Shown here one piece after another: positions 22,790 through 32,361 of a stretch of 64,000 nt of DNA. The position numbers were made by a program, and so were the translations under genes. The stretch is from NCBI GenBank assembly GCA_014058105.1, contig JACGCM010002435.1, positions 1,426,001 to 1,490,000 of the forward strand, read 5' to 3'. Origin of the DNA: Kingdonia uniflora (taxonomy: Eukaryota > Streptophyta > Magnoliopsida > Ranunculales > Circaeasteraceae). Numbering within the stretch: position 1 is the first letter of the stretch; each line of letters opens with the position of its first letter. Below the pieces are notes generated by a model. It was not told the origin of the DNA. It did not search any database and saw only the letters and a program-made list of their open reading frames with translations.

Positions 22790-23140
22790 CTACGTTGTCG
22801 TTGTTTGTTGCCCCCTCACCTTTAGAATACCTCCAAAAAATATGAATATTTTTATCAAAATCAGGGCAAACATTTGGGAGCGGTGGTGAGCTCCCAAACC
22901 AGTTTGAGCAGACTCAGTCTCAAATTCTGAACCCTGGGGAATATTCACACCTTCGGCAGACTCAGTTGGAATATTCACACCTTTACTAACACCCTCATTT
23001 GCACTGTCAACAGTGTTTGGAGAAACGACTGTGCTCAGGTCAATAGTCTTTCTCTTTATCTTATATGTAACTAGATCTCCTTCTCTAGCCAACTCTCTTT
23101 TTCTTTTATTAGAAGTGGTCGGAGGCAATTTCTTATTCAT
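22790..23140 (-). pseudogene. First exon of the MULE accessory gene
   Basis: The open frame starts MNKKLPPTTSNKRKRELARE at 23140, with a basic cluster KIKRK soon after, both suggesting nuclear targeting. The rest is Ser/Thr/Glu-rich with repeated GVNIP words and no known domain. The 3' limit of the exon is unclear: the last 25 or so residues are hydrophobic and may be intron. Confidence 0.45.
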
Positions 23141-23194
23141 TGTGTACCTGCACAGAATTTATTACTCAAAGGATTAATATAATTGTATTTGGTA

Positions 23195-23753
23195 ATTGTC
23201 GAGTTCGACAATATTATGTAAACATAAGTCCATTGCATTTGGTAAATTGTCGAATTCGACAATACTCTATTTCAATAGCTACAAGTTATATGTAATTATT
23301 GTCAAATTCGACAGTTTAGACTTATAAACATGTATAATCAAAAAATGTTGTGAACCATGTGAATTCAATATTGTCGAATTCGACAATATTATGTAACCAT
23401 AACAACATTTACACTGCTAAATTGTCGAATTCGACAATACTAAATGTGCCTTACTCAATCTCACTTCAATATTCCCAATTTCGACAATTCTTCAATGTAC
23501 TTTAGGTTACCTATAACTTACACTTCAACTAAAGATAGGTATAACAACATTTACAATGCTAAATTGTCGAATTCGACAATACTAAATGTGCCTTACTCAA
23601 TCTCACTTCAATATTCATAATTTCGACAATTCTTCAATGTATTTTAGGTTACCTAGGTCAAATATTTACGAAATCGACAATCCTAGATGTTAATAACTCA
23701 AATTTAAAGTCTAATTTTAGTTATTTAGGTCAAATATTGACGATTTCGATAAT
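23195..23753. repeat. Palindrome array H, the longest
   Basis: Copies start at 23195, 23246, 23298, 23370, 23421, 23471, 23563, 23613, 23664 and 23736. Spacings are 51, 52, 72, 51, 50, 92, 50, 51 and 72. The 23421-23490 block is repeated 142 bases later (23563-23632). Several copies are perfect ATTGTCGAATTCGACAAT. The array occupies the 5' flank of the accessory gene, mirroring array A upstream of the transposase. Confidence 0.95.
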
Positions 23754-23964
23754 ATTTGACAGTTTCAATACCAAATTGCATTACACAAAGGGGTAGACGA
23801 AGAATAGACAACAATTTGACATGATAATGGGATTTACCTTGAAGTTGTTGAATTCTTCTATCAAACCGCTCCCAACCGCTACTGTTCCAAAATAAATAGA
23901 GAATGTCTTCGAAGGGTTGAATTCAATGGGTACTTTCTCTTCGAACGACAGTCTCAGTCTCTAA

Positions 23965-23978
23965 TGACGAGAGAGAGA

Positions 23979-24009
<31 letters not shown>

Positions 24010-24170
24010 AGAGAGAGAGAGTAAGTGAGGGAGAGAGAGAGAGTGTGAGTGAGGGAGACAGAGTGAGAGAGATACTCGAACTGTTCGCGATACTGAGAGT
24101 GACAGAGTGATTAGAGGGAAATTTGGTTTGTTTGGAGAGAGAGAGTGGGAGAGAGAGTGAGAGGCAGAAT
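23965..24170. repeat. GA-rich microsatellite next to the right MULE end
   Basis: Runs of GAGA and GTGAGA. Its counterpart is the CT/CA-rich stretch at 12960-13100 by the left end, in inverted orientation, so the simple repeats extend the inverted symmetry of the element. Confidence 0.9.
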
Positions 24171-24189
24171 TTCAAATGTGAGTGACTGC

Positions 24190-24374
24190 TGGGTTTGAAA
24201 ATAGAGGGAAATGTGAGTGACGGGCTAGAGAGAGTGGGGCAGGTAGGACCCCCTAATTTTTCACCTCATTTTCCTTATAGAAAATCTCAAATTTTGAGAG
24301 CCACTCTTCTCTATTAGATGAGTGGTTGAGTAAGACTCAGTGTTTGAGACTTGAGTGACTCTAAATCCGCCCCC
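24190..24374 (-). repeat. MULE right terminal inverted repeat
   Basis: Inverse of 12731-12915. It ends 73 bases upstream of the DnaJ ATG at 24448. The hairpin loop CTCTATTAG (24309-24317) is in the same orientation as in the left repeat, although the arms are inverted. Confidence 0.9.
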
Positions 24375-24447
24375 ATTTAACAAAGTTTCAGGATATTTTA
24401 TTATTATTGTTTAAAGCCCAGAATTTGCCGACAATTCATGGTTTTTA

Positions 24448-25058
24448 ATGGCGTCCGGGGAGGAGAGAAATGGCGATTTTTACGGTGTTTTGGGGTTGAA
24501 GAAGGAATGTTCGTCGTTCGACCTCAGACATGCGTACAAGAAACTCGCATTGGTGCGTTTTTTTGTGTGTGAAAATTTAAGAATATGTTGTTTGATTGGT
24601 CTTTCTTTGTTGTTGTGATTTGATTACAGAAGTGGCATCCGGATCGATGCTCTGCGTCAGGGGATTCGAAGTTTGTTGAAGAATCGAAGAAGAAGTTTCA
24701 AGCAATCCAAGAAGCTTATGCTGGTAAATTCATGTTAATTATTTGTGAACTTTTTTTTGTGAAGAAACATGTTTTGAGGGCAAAATCTTGATTGGGTATG
24801 TGATTATTATGATTACAGTGTTATCTAATGAGAAAAAGAGGTTTCTTTATGACGTGGGAATGTACGGTAGTGACAGTGAAGATGATGATAATGAAAATGT
24901 AAGTTTTTGGAGATATTTTTTTGGAAATTCGGTTTTGTTGTTGTTGTGCATGTATGTTTAATATGACTTTGTGAAAAAATTCTTTTGTTGCAATTTTTCA
25001 GGGAATGAGAGAGTTTTTGGGGGAAATGGCGGCAATGATGAGCCAAACAAAGGCTAGT
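24448..25058 (+). CDS. DnaJ-domain protein, exons 1-4
   Basis: A J-domain co-chaperone that would stimulate an Hsp70 ATPase. Exons are 24448-24552, 24630-24723, 24819-24898 and 25002-25058, each with GT..AG borders and matching phase. The J domain covers about residues 11-76: FYGVLGL, then AYKKLALKWHPDR with the essential HPD at residues 38-40, then FQAIQEAYAVLSNEKKR. An acidic segment, SDSEDDDNEN, and GEMAAMMSQTK follow. No signal peptide or membrane segment is seen, so it is probably cytosolic or nuclear. The start codon is the first in-frame ATG upstream of the domain. With exons 5-6 the protein is 224 residues with no stop. Plants have many short J-proteins of this kind. The MULE end lies 73 bases upstream. 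Confidence 0.9.
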
Positions 25059-25240
25059 GTGAGTTTCTGATTAGTTGTTTTGCGTAATTTAGTTAAATTA
25101 ATGTTAGAGAAAAAAAAACTGATTTTACCCGCCAATTAATTGGTCTTCGCACTTACTCCCGTATTTATATACTTTACACAATTGAGTCACGAATACTATG
25201 AAATGGGGAATGAAAACGTTAAGTTGATAAATGCTATTAG

Positions 25241-26854
25241 TGTAGAAATAAGAAAATGGAGGAAAATATTGATATTCCAATATTCTAATTATTACAAGCT
25301 TTATTGCTCTTTATATAATAGATGGTCACTAGACTACTTCTATTACTAACCAATGTGGGACTAAATGAAGAGTATATGTGTAGACACACTATGTACTTCA
25401 ACACTCCCCCTCACGTTGATACGAACATGCTCGTATCAAGGTGGATGGCATTAAGAGAGCAAATAGATAGTTCATCACAAAGATGCAATCACTCCTTCAC
25501 TAATAAAATAATAAAGCTCCCCCTGATAAACTTTCTTCCAGTATTTCCTTTTGAAACAACAAAAATATTTCAAAACTTCACACATGACGCATGAAATTGG
25601 TGACAGTAATATCCAATTTGTTATTTTTCCCACACGTGGTTTCGTAACCAAAAGTTATGAAATCGGCGGTAGCTACCGGCTTGCCCATTTTCTTATGTAA
25701 GGATAATATGAATATCTTGAATTAATACTGAAGAAATAGGAACACTCAGGTAAAAGTGAAAAGACGGTAAAAGAGAGGATCAGTCGAGGAAGAGAGAATC
25801 ACTAGAGGTAGAAATGATCACTCGAGAGAGGGAAAAAAATACTCAAATAATAGATAATCACTCGAGGAAAAACGAATCACTTGAGGAATAGAGAAACACT
25901 CGAAGAAAAAGTCTCACGAGGAAGAAATAATTATGGTAGAAGGAATCAACATCTTCATCCAGTCCACCGATGAAATTGTAGCTCGCAATAGAATATGATA
26001 GAAAAGATCACAACTAGTGATAGAAATATAGACCTCAAACCGCATTAGCGATGAAAGAAGTTAAAAAATCATAGTGATTCAAAGAGAAATCACTAGAAAA
26101 AGCGATAAAAATCACTAAGGCTTGTCAATTTTCTTTTAAAAAACTTCAATTTTTGAACTACAGCTTGTGAACTAGGCAGAAAAGAAATAAAATAATCACT
26201 AGAGGAAAAGAGAAAATCACTCTAGGAAATTAAATTCGCTCGAGGAGTGATGAATCACTCGAGGAAAAGAAGCATCTCATGATTGTGGTGGAAGGTAGTT
26301 AACACCTTCATCCGATCCAAAGAGAGAAATCGCATTACGCAGCAGTTACAAAAAAAATAGCCTTTCACGAAAAACAAGAGATAATCGAGTCTATAATTGA
26401 GATATATAGAGAGAGCTTAACTAGACAATAAGGTCAAACTAAGTTAATGGGGAAAACGAAAGCGAAAAAACAAAATAATGTTAGGTCGACTTTAAGCGGC
26501 ATGGCCGTCGTTGCGAAGCGAAATAACGTTAGGGTTTTGCTAAATAAGAAGCAAACCTAAATAATTTTTTTTTCCAAAAGCTGGAAAGATTAAAAAAAAA
26601 GAAAAAGAAAAAACAACATACTTTAGTTGTCCGACGACGATAAAGGTCATCGTCGGTGGAAGCATAAAATCCGTAAGTCTTCTACAAGATCGAAGTGGCC
26701 CTTATACCATACAGAAATAAGAAAAGGGAAGAAAATATTGATATTCTAAGATTCTATTGCTCTTTATATAACAGAGTCACTAAACTACTTTTATTACTAA
26801 CCAATGTGGGACTAAATGAGGAGTATATGTCTAGACACACTATATACTTCAACA
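25241..26854 (-). mobile_element. TRIM-like / non-autonomous LTR element
   Basis: Direct repeats 25241-25403 and 26710-26854 are its LTRs, and ATTAG flanks both ends (25236-25240 and 26855-26859). On the minus strand the LTR starts TGTTGAAGTACATAG and contains AGTCCCACATTGG and a TATATAAAG box. Next to the 5' LTR (right end) is TGGTATAAGGGCC, close to the tRNA-iMet primer site TGGTATCAGAGCC. Next to the 3' LTR (left) is a purine tract, GTGAGGGGGAG. The 1.3-kb interior has no recognisable gag or pol and is rich in ATCACTCGAGGAA-like words, so it needs proteins from another element. Confidence 0.8.
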
Positions 26855-27475
26855 ATTAGGCATTGAGGAAAAAAAAAATTAATTTTCTCAATAGGAGATA
26901 TATTAAGCATGTCATTGGGCAAGTCTCTTTGTTCGTGCTTTGATGTTGATGTTGTGTTTGGATGTTAATCTGAGTATATCTCCATTTTCTATGATTTTGG
27001 TTTGGGAAAACCTATTATCTCCTTTATGGCTTTTTTATTTTATCTACAAGAAAAATATGAATTAACAACATTCGAAAAATGCTATTGAAAGTCTTAATAG
27101 CGTTTTTCGAATGCTGTGACAAACAATGCTATCCTTTTTTTAATAGCGTTTTTCGAATGTTGTGACAAGCAATGCTATCCTTTTTTTAATAGCGTTTTTG
27201 CGAACACCATAAAACCATAGCATTCACAAAACGCTATTAATTGTTTTTTTAATATCATTCTTTAAATGCCATTGTAATTTATATGAAAAACTAAAAACGT
27301 TATTGTTTTTCTATAATACAACATTTGGTGCTACCTATATATAATCATTTATAGCATTTGGAGATTGCTATTGTTGTTTGTTTTACATAGCACTATATAA
27401 AATGCCATGTTCTGATGTATTTATTAATGCATAATTAAACTACTATTGAATTTATTGGTGCGAGAATAGCTAAGC

Positions 27476-27547
27476 GAATCCAGATGGATTCGAACCATCA
27501 TCCACTCAAATTATGAGTGCTCTTACCAATTTTGAGCTTATGGATTC
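27476..27547 (-). ncRNA. tRNA-like sequence inside the CACTA-like element
   Basis: The 72-base minus-strand sequence starts GAATCCA and ends TGGATTC, a perfect 7-bp acceptor stem. It has a GCTC/GAGC D stem, a CACTC/GAGTG anticodon-type stem with loop ATAATTT, and a perfect T arm GATGG-TTCGAAT-CCATC whose GGTTCGAATCC matches the RNA polymerase III B box. The anticodon arm is shifted into the D stem by about one pair, so it is not a standard tRNA. It may be a tRNA-derived SINE head or a captured organellar-type tRNA. Confidence 0.4.
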
Positions 27548-28582
27548 GTAGACAACCAAACATAACACAACTCAATCTCAAAAAAAAAAAAAAAAACTGA
27601 AGAAACTCCAATAATTAATATCTTAGAATGTAAACAAAACCCCAATCTCGCATATAATCATCATGAGTTGTAATAAATCTAGCTAAAGTTCAGAAAGGAA
27701 TAAAAAAATATCATCAACAACAACAACAACAACAATCACAATAATGACAATGACAGTCATCCTTGCTCGAAGTGGTCCCAGTTTACCAATTCCTCAAGGC
27801 CTAAACCCCAACAAGTTGATGTACGCAAAGTAAAGTAAGACCAAGATCGAAAACACAATTAAGATCTTAATATTTGTTTTGTGAAATATACTTGCCATAG
27901 GTACAAAAGCATCTGGAAATCTTCTACAATAGAAATATGAACCTTATATCCAGAATAATATTTTGAAATTTAAACATCTTCTGCAATTAATATTCCAGAG
28001 TTTGCAAACAGAAGTAGAGCATATTTCCAATAAGCAGATCTTCTATTTCTTGCTCTAAACTCTAGACACGAGACTCCAAAACTCACAGATAATCATGATC
28101 CGGTGCTCTGTCCGTTCAGATGATCCTCTTCCATAGGCTTCTACAACTGTACCTAAGGCCATTAAAAACTATTATAGCTTACCTTAAGGGAGGGTGCACA
28201 CTGACCTTTGAAAATATTTTGAGCTTCCATTCTTCGCAGTGGACTTCCAGAAGTTTCTCATATATCGTACTCACTTCACACAAATTACAAGTCCATGTTT
28301 GGCAAAGAAAACTCCATGCCAATTTATGAAAGTCGCAAAGAAAACTAACATGAGTTCCTTTTTTAGTATAATGTTTTGACCGAAGCTTCTTATTTTCCTT
28401 ACTACTATAAGCACCAAATGGAACAAAAACACTCTTTGATGTTGATCAGTAGCGCCCCCTCCTCTATACCCATAAAGAGGTCTATGCGACAAACAATATA
28501 TCAAATATCTCCCATAAATAGGTCTTTAATGTCGAGTTGCTCCCTTAAAGCTGACAATTAACACTATCAGTAGGTTTCTTAC

Positions 28583-28667
28583 CAATGAGAGAAGTACCAA
28601 GACTCTTAAAAGGGCCATCAAAATGCTCTGGGATTTGCTCCAACCGCCTAAATGCACTTTTAACAAA
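28583..28667 (-). pseudogene. Captured exon of an unidentified gene
   Basis: An 85-base open stretch on the minus strand has an acceptor (TTTTGCAG) and a donor (GTAAGAAAC). It encodes FVKSAFRRLEQIPEHFDGPF and continues to SLIG. I do not recognise the family. Other exon-like minus-strand stretches lie at about 28190-28330. They fit gene-fragment capture by the surrounding element. Confidence 0.35.
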
Positions 28668-30105
28668 CTGCAAAATGAGAAAACATAGGTCAATCTACAA
28701 TTTACAAAGAAGCTAAAAGATATCGCAATTAAGAAGGTCGTGAATCCCTCCACTTTGGTAAGCTAGAAGAACCAACCCAACCCCAACAAACAAGTGTAAT
28801 CTCTAGATTAACTTCATATACTTTTTCCAAGTTTTTGCTTGTATTCAGATCATAGGATAAATTCTTGTCACGAAAGAATTAAGAAAATACAACCAAATGG
28901 TAGTTTTTTTGGGAACGCTTTACAAATGACAGTTTCACAAGACCGCCAGCCTACAATATAACTTATCCCTTACTGATGAAAAATTATCTAAGCCGTACAA
29001 GCCTTCTCATAAATTAACATTTGGAAAAACATTAAGAGGTTTATCCCAGAAAAAATCTTTAAGAAACACTAACTAGATCATTCTCTGTGAATTATAAACT
29101 AAGACAACCATTCATTCTCGCAGCCTTGAAACCTTGACCAATATTCAGATACTAATCTTATGAATTAGATACATACTAACTAGAATCGTCAGAATACATA
29201 TCTCATAATTTTAACCATATTCAGGTGATTCATGCTCAATTTATCGAATCAAAAAAGCATTAAAATATACATTTTCAATCTATAACAGATAATCAGATTT
29301 GAGATTCTTTCATCATTTAGAAAAGCAAAAAGATAAATAAACACAAACAACAGCAAAAGCAACACTAAATGCTTTCCAGAAGTACATATCTAAGTTTATC
29401 AAGGCATTTCTACTTGTAATATCAGAACTAGTATGAGGAGAATTGTGTCTAACTAATCACAGCAATCACAAACAAAGCAAGGGAAATCGTTTAATCCTAA
29501 CTAACCCAGATCTTTGAAGTCTAACTAATCAAAATACGTTTCGATTTCTCTCTGACTTGAGACTTTCTAAGCAAAAAATAATGAAAAAGCCTATTAAATC
29601 AGATTTGATTTTCACGAATTCAAGTAAAAAAGATAAACACCTTGAATCTTTTGGAAAGACTAGATTGAGAGGCTTTGATTTTCTTAAGAATTTCAGAATT
29701 GGTCTGAAATTGTTGCAGAAACATGACTCAATTCACTTGGCAGATGGTACTTGAGCAACCCTCCAAGCACCAAGTCTCTTCACGAGATGGTCTAATACAA
29801 CTATAGGAGAAGATCACATACAGAAGAAAAGATCCCCTTAATCCCCCAATGAAAAAGTTACCAACATAAATGGTTAAGGCATAACAAGAAACACTTCCTA
29901 CCCACAAATGCATTTCTAACCTTTACTTCCAAATCTTCTATTTTAGTTAACCCATCAGCTCTAAATTTAATTCCTCCAGCAAAAACCCACTCCCCCAAAA
30001 AAACCCAATTATCTCTCCTAATTAAGGTTTACCCAACACACAAAAGTAACCAAAATTACAAAAGATCTCAGAAAAACTTAAAAAGTCGACTAAGGTTTTC
30101 CTAAC

Positions 30106-30206
30106 CTAGAGACTGGCACGCGAAGACTTGGTAACGGTCTTCATCTTGTACTTGTTTGCAGCTGTAATTTTCCCTGCCAACACCCCCTTCCTTCCTTTCC
30201 CTGCAA
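30106..30206 (-). pseudogene. Captured histone H2A(.Z)-like first exon
   Basis: The minus-strand translation gives RKGRKGVLAGKITAANKYKM and continues TVTKSSRASL, resembling the N-terminal tail of plant H2A variants of the H2A.Z type (basic GKGGKGLL..K..AA tail, then SRSSRAGLQ before the first intron). The start codon is TTG instead of ATG, and the last codon before a GTTAGG donor is TAG where CAG would be expected. No second exon (the histone fold) follows, so only one exon was captured. Confidence 0.5.
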
Positions 30207-30560
30207 TTGATTTTCACTTGAAACGAAAACCCACAAAGTAAAATCGGTCTTCGAACCCTAATTACAAGAGAGAGAGAGAGAGAGAGTGAGAGAGAGCAGT
30301 TGATTGAAGTTGAGAAAAAGTGGGAGAATGAGTTGAGAACAAGAGTTAGATTTTAGAGTCGGGAAAGGAGTTCGTTTTAAAAAGTTAAGCGAAACTACTA
30401 TGGCGTACACGACTGCTATAAAAAAGTCTATGGTCGATACCTCACGATAAATTAGGTTTGGTGTGAAAATATGTGGTACCATAGCGTTTATCTAAGAAAA
30501 GCTATTGTTGTAAGCTTATAATAGCATACGATAAAAATGCTATAATTTTTTAGAAAACCT

Positions 30561-32361
30561 CATTTCTTAGAGAAATTATTCTTGAGGAGATTTTGCTGAG
30601 ATTGAATTTCTCATGCATCTAGAAAATCATACATGAGAAATGCTTCGGGGACCCCAAGGTCATAAGTCAAGAGGACCAAAGCGTTGCTATTTTATACGTG
30701 TAAATGAAGAGAAGGCTACCTATTGAGCAGGTTCTTACTTTTCTTTTTAATATTTTTTTTTTAATAACTAAAAGCCTATTTTTCATTTACAAAGAAGTTC
30801 TTTTAGATAAAATGGTCCATCATTTCCTCCATTTTCTTATGAAGTTTTAACCCATCTCCTTTGCTTAAAAAAACTCCTTAGCATTGAAAGTCCCTCTATC
30901 TTCCTTCCCGTCCATCTTTCTTATCCCACTTCAATTTAAGGTCGATGCTTGATTGGACCCATCAAAGACATCATACTCTATAGGTATCGAATTAAAGTCG
31001 AAAGCCTCTTTTAATTACAACCAAAATGCCCATTTCATGGACATATACTCTTACTCAAGCCATTGATGAAGACCACTTATGGTTGTGAGTTGTGATGGTA
31101 AAAAAAGTGTATTGGATAAGAAGAACTAGAATCAAGACCCAAAGAATTTATATGTGATTCAAGATAGAAGCAAAGGAAAGATGTTAAAGGCGGTGATTGG
31201 TTGAAAAGGGAAAGAGAGTACACGTTAATATATATAATTTGTAGGGCGATGGGAGAGAGGAAAGGAAGATAATCTGATTGGGTTTTTTCTTTTCAGAGAT
31301 GGAACCGGTGAATAAGGTCACCCGATTACTACTAATCCACTTGTCACATTCCTGTAAATGGTCAAAAGCACTGCTAGGAGACCTAAGGTCATGTAGGCTT
31401 TACCAAATAATGACATGTATAAGTGGAAACCTACTAACTGTTTCAACCAGTTTCACCCTTAAAATACCAATAATAATAATCAAATATTTTACTTGCCTTA
31501 AGCCCGTCACCAACAACTCTCTCCCTCTCTCTCCTCCAAATAAAATTTTGATCCTCTCAAAGAGGAGTTTCATGTTTTTCTATGTTCCAATCACCAAAAA
31601 CTTCAAAACTTACTTTTTTGCTAGGCAAGATGGGCTCTCCATGGGCCTTGTACAAAACTTACTCTATTTCCACTTTAGATCTCATCAAATAAAAATTTCC
31701 ATACTAAATTATCTTGTTTTTTACCCTATTATAATTTCTACACCAATGGTATCCTTACTAGAAAACCTAATTACCCCATAAGTGATTCTTAGTAAAATGG
31801 TTTTAGCAGCAACAACATCGCTCTACATCAAAAGCCTAACTAGGAATTCACTTTAAGGGATATCAATGCAGGCCCAAAGAGAAATTTTTCCGAGAGGTTT
31901 TTTTATTAATTTGAGAATTGAAAACTCATTAGAGACATGAATAATTCAAAAACGTCATTTGATGCATTAAAGATTTGGTGTTTAATTAAGATTAGCTTTA
32001 AAAAAACAACTTTAACAAAATAATTAAAAAGAGTTGAGATGGAGAATCAACATGGCAGAGAGTTGCTTAAAAAAACAAAGCAATATATGCACATCTAAAT
32101 TACAATGGGTCAGTCTCGAAAATAATTTAAAGAAAAGAAAAGAAAACTCTATTTTTGATTCTGGAGAAGAAGTTATTATTTGGTAGAGGTGAAAAAGGAG
32201 TTTTAAAGAGGGAAAGAGTTGTTTCTCCTTTATGCTATGACCTTGGGTTTCCCCTAACATTTTCTAAAGAGAATATAGGGAGATTATTGTGGAGATGGTT
32301 TCCTACTATTGGACCCATACAAAAAATATTTAGAGCTCCCATTCCCACCCACCATGGTAAT
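30561..32361. other. Intronic DNA without a supported gene
   Basis: The largest open frame, 31278-31781 (+), has low-complexity hydrophobic sequence, no known domain and no splice context. Nothing else is recognised. Confidence 0.35.

Larger units (their letters stand above)
17603..23140 (-). pseudogene. MULE accessory gene: plant mobile domain, coiled coil, OTU-like
   Basis: A long minus-strand gene of ten or more exons separated by GT..AG introns. It begins at the ATG at 23140 with a basic segment (NKRKRELAREG, KIKRK) that could be a nuclear signal. A plant mobile domain follows (22640-21000), then coiled-coil exons (20730-18780), then an OTU-type cysteine-protease-like region (18532-17603). 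Treating these as one gene rests on shared strand, splice-like borders and the lack of another start; a cDNA is needed. Every large intron carries the palindromes described elsewhere. Stops (for example near 22500) and frameshifts (near 22470 and 22050) mean this copy is damaged. Genes with plant mobile domains are known both as host silencing factors and as transposon passengers. Confidence 0.65.
12731..24374. mobile_element. 11.6-kb Mutator-like element (MULE)
   Basis: The ends are inverted repeats beginning GGGGAAGGATTTAGAG (left) and GGGGGCGGATTTAGAG (right, inverted). The 9-bp flanks ATTTACCAA (12722-12730) and ATTTAACAA (24375-24383) differ by one base and are a MULE-length target-site duplication. 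Inside are a FAR1-type transposase gene (+), a small ORF upstream of it, and a convergent accessory gene (-) with plant mobile domain and OTU-like parts. Pyrimidine-rich CT/CA repeats follow the left end (12960-13100) and GA repeats precede the right end (23965-24170). Coding parts carry several stops and frameshifts, so this copy is probably no longer autonomous. Confidence 0.9.
27042..30560. mobile_element. CACTA-like element with captured exons
   Basis: The left end reads CTACAAGAAAAAT, like the CACTACAAGAAAA terminus of CACTA elements. Subterminal repeats AATAGCGTTTTTCGAATG recur at 27070-27230, and related AATAGCATACGATAAAAATG words appear inverted at 30495-30545. No transposase is visible. 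Exon-like pieces on the minus strand include a histone H2A-like exon (30106-30206) and an unidentified exon (28583-28667). The exact right end and the 3-bp duplication are not resolved. Confidence 0.5.

Noticed and set aside
23954..24175. Minus-strand Ser/Leu-rich ORF
   Set aside because: It is a translation of the GA/CT microsatellite next to the right MULE end.
31278..31781. 167-residue plus-strand ORF
   Set aside because: No domain, signal or splice context; it lies within intron DNA and its composition looks random and AT-driven.
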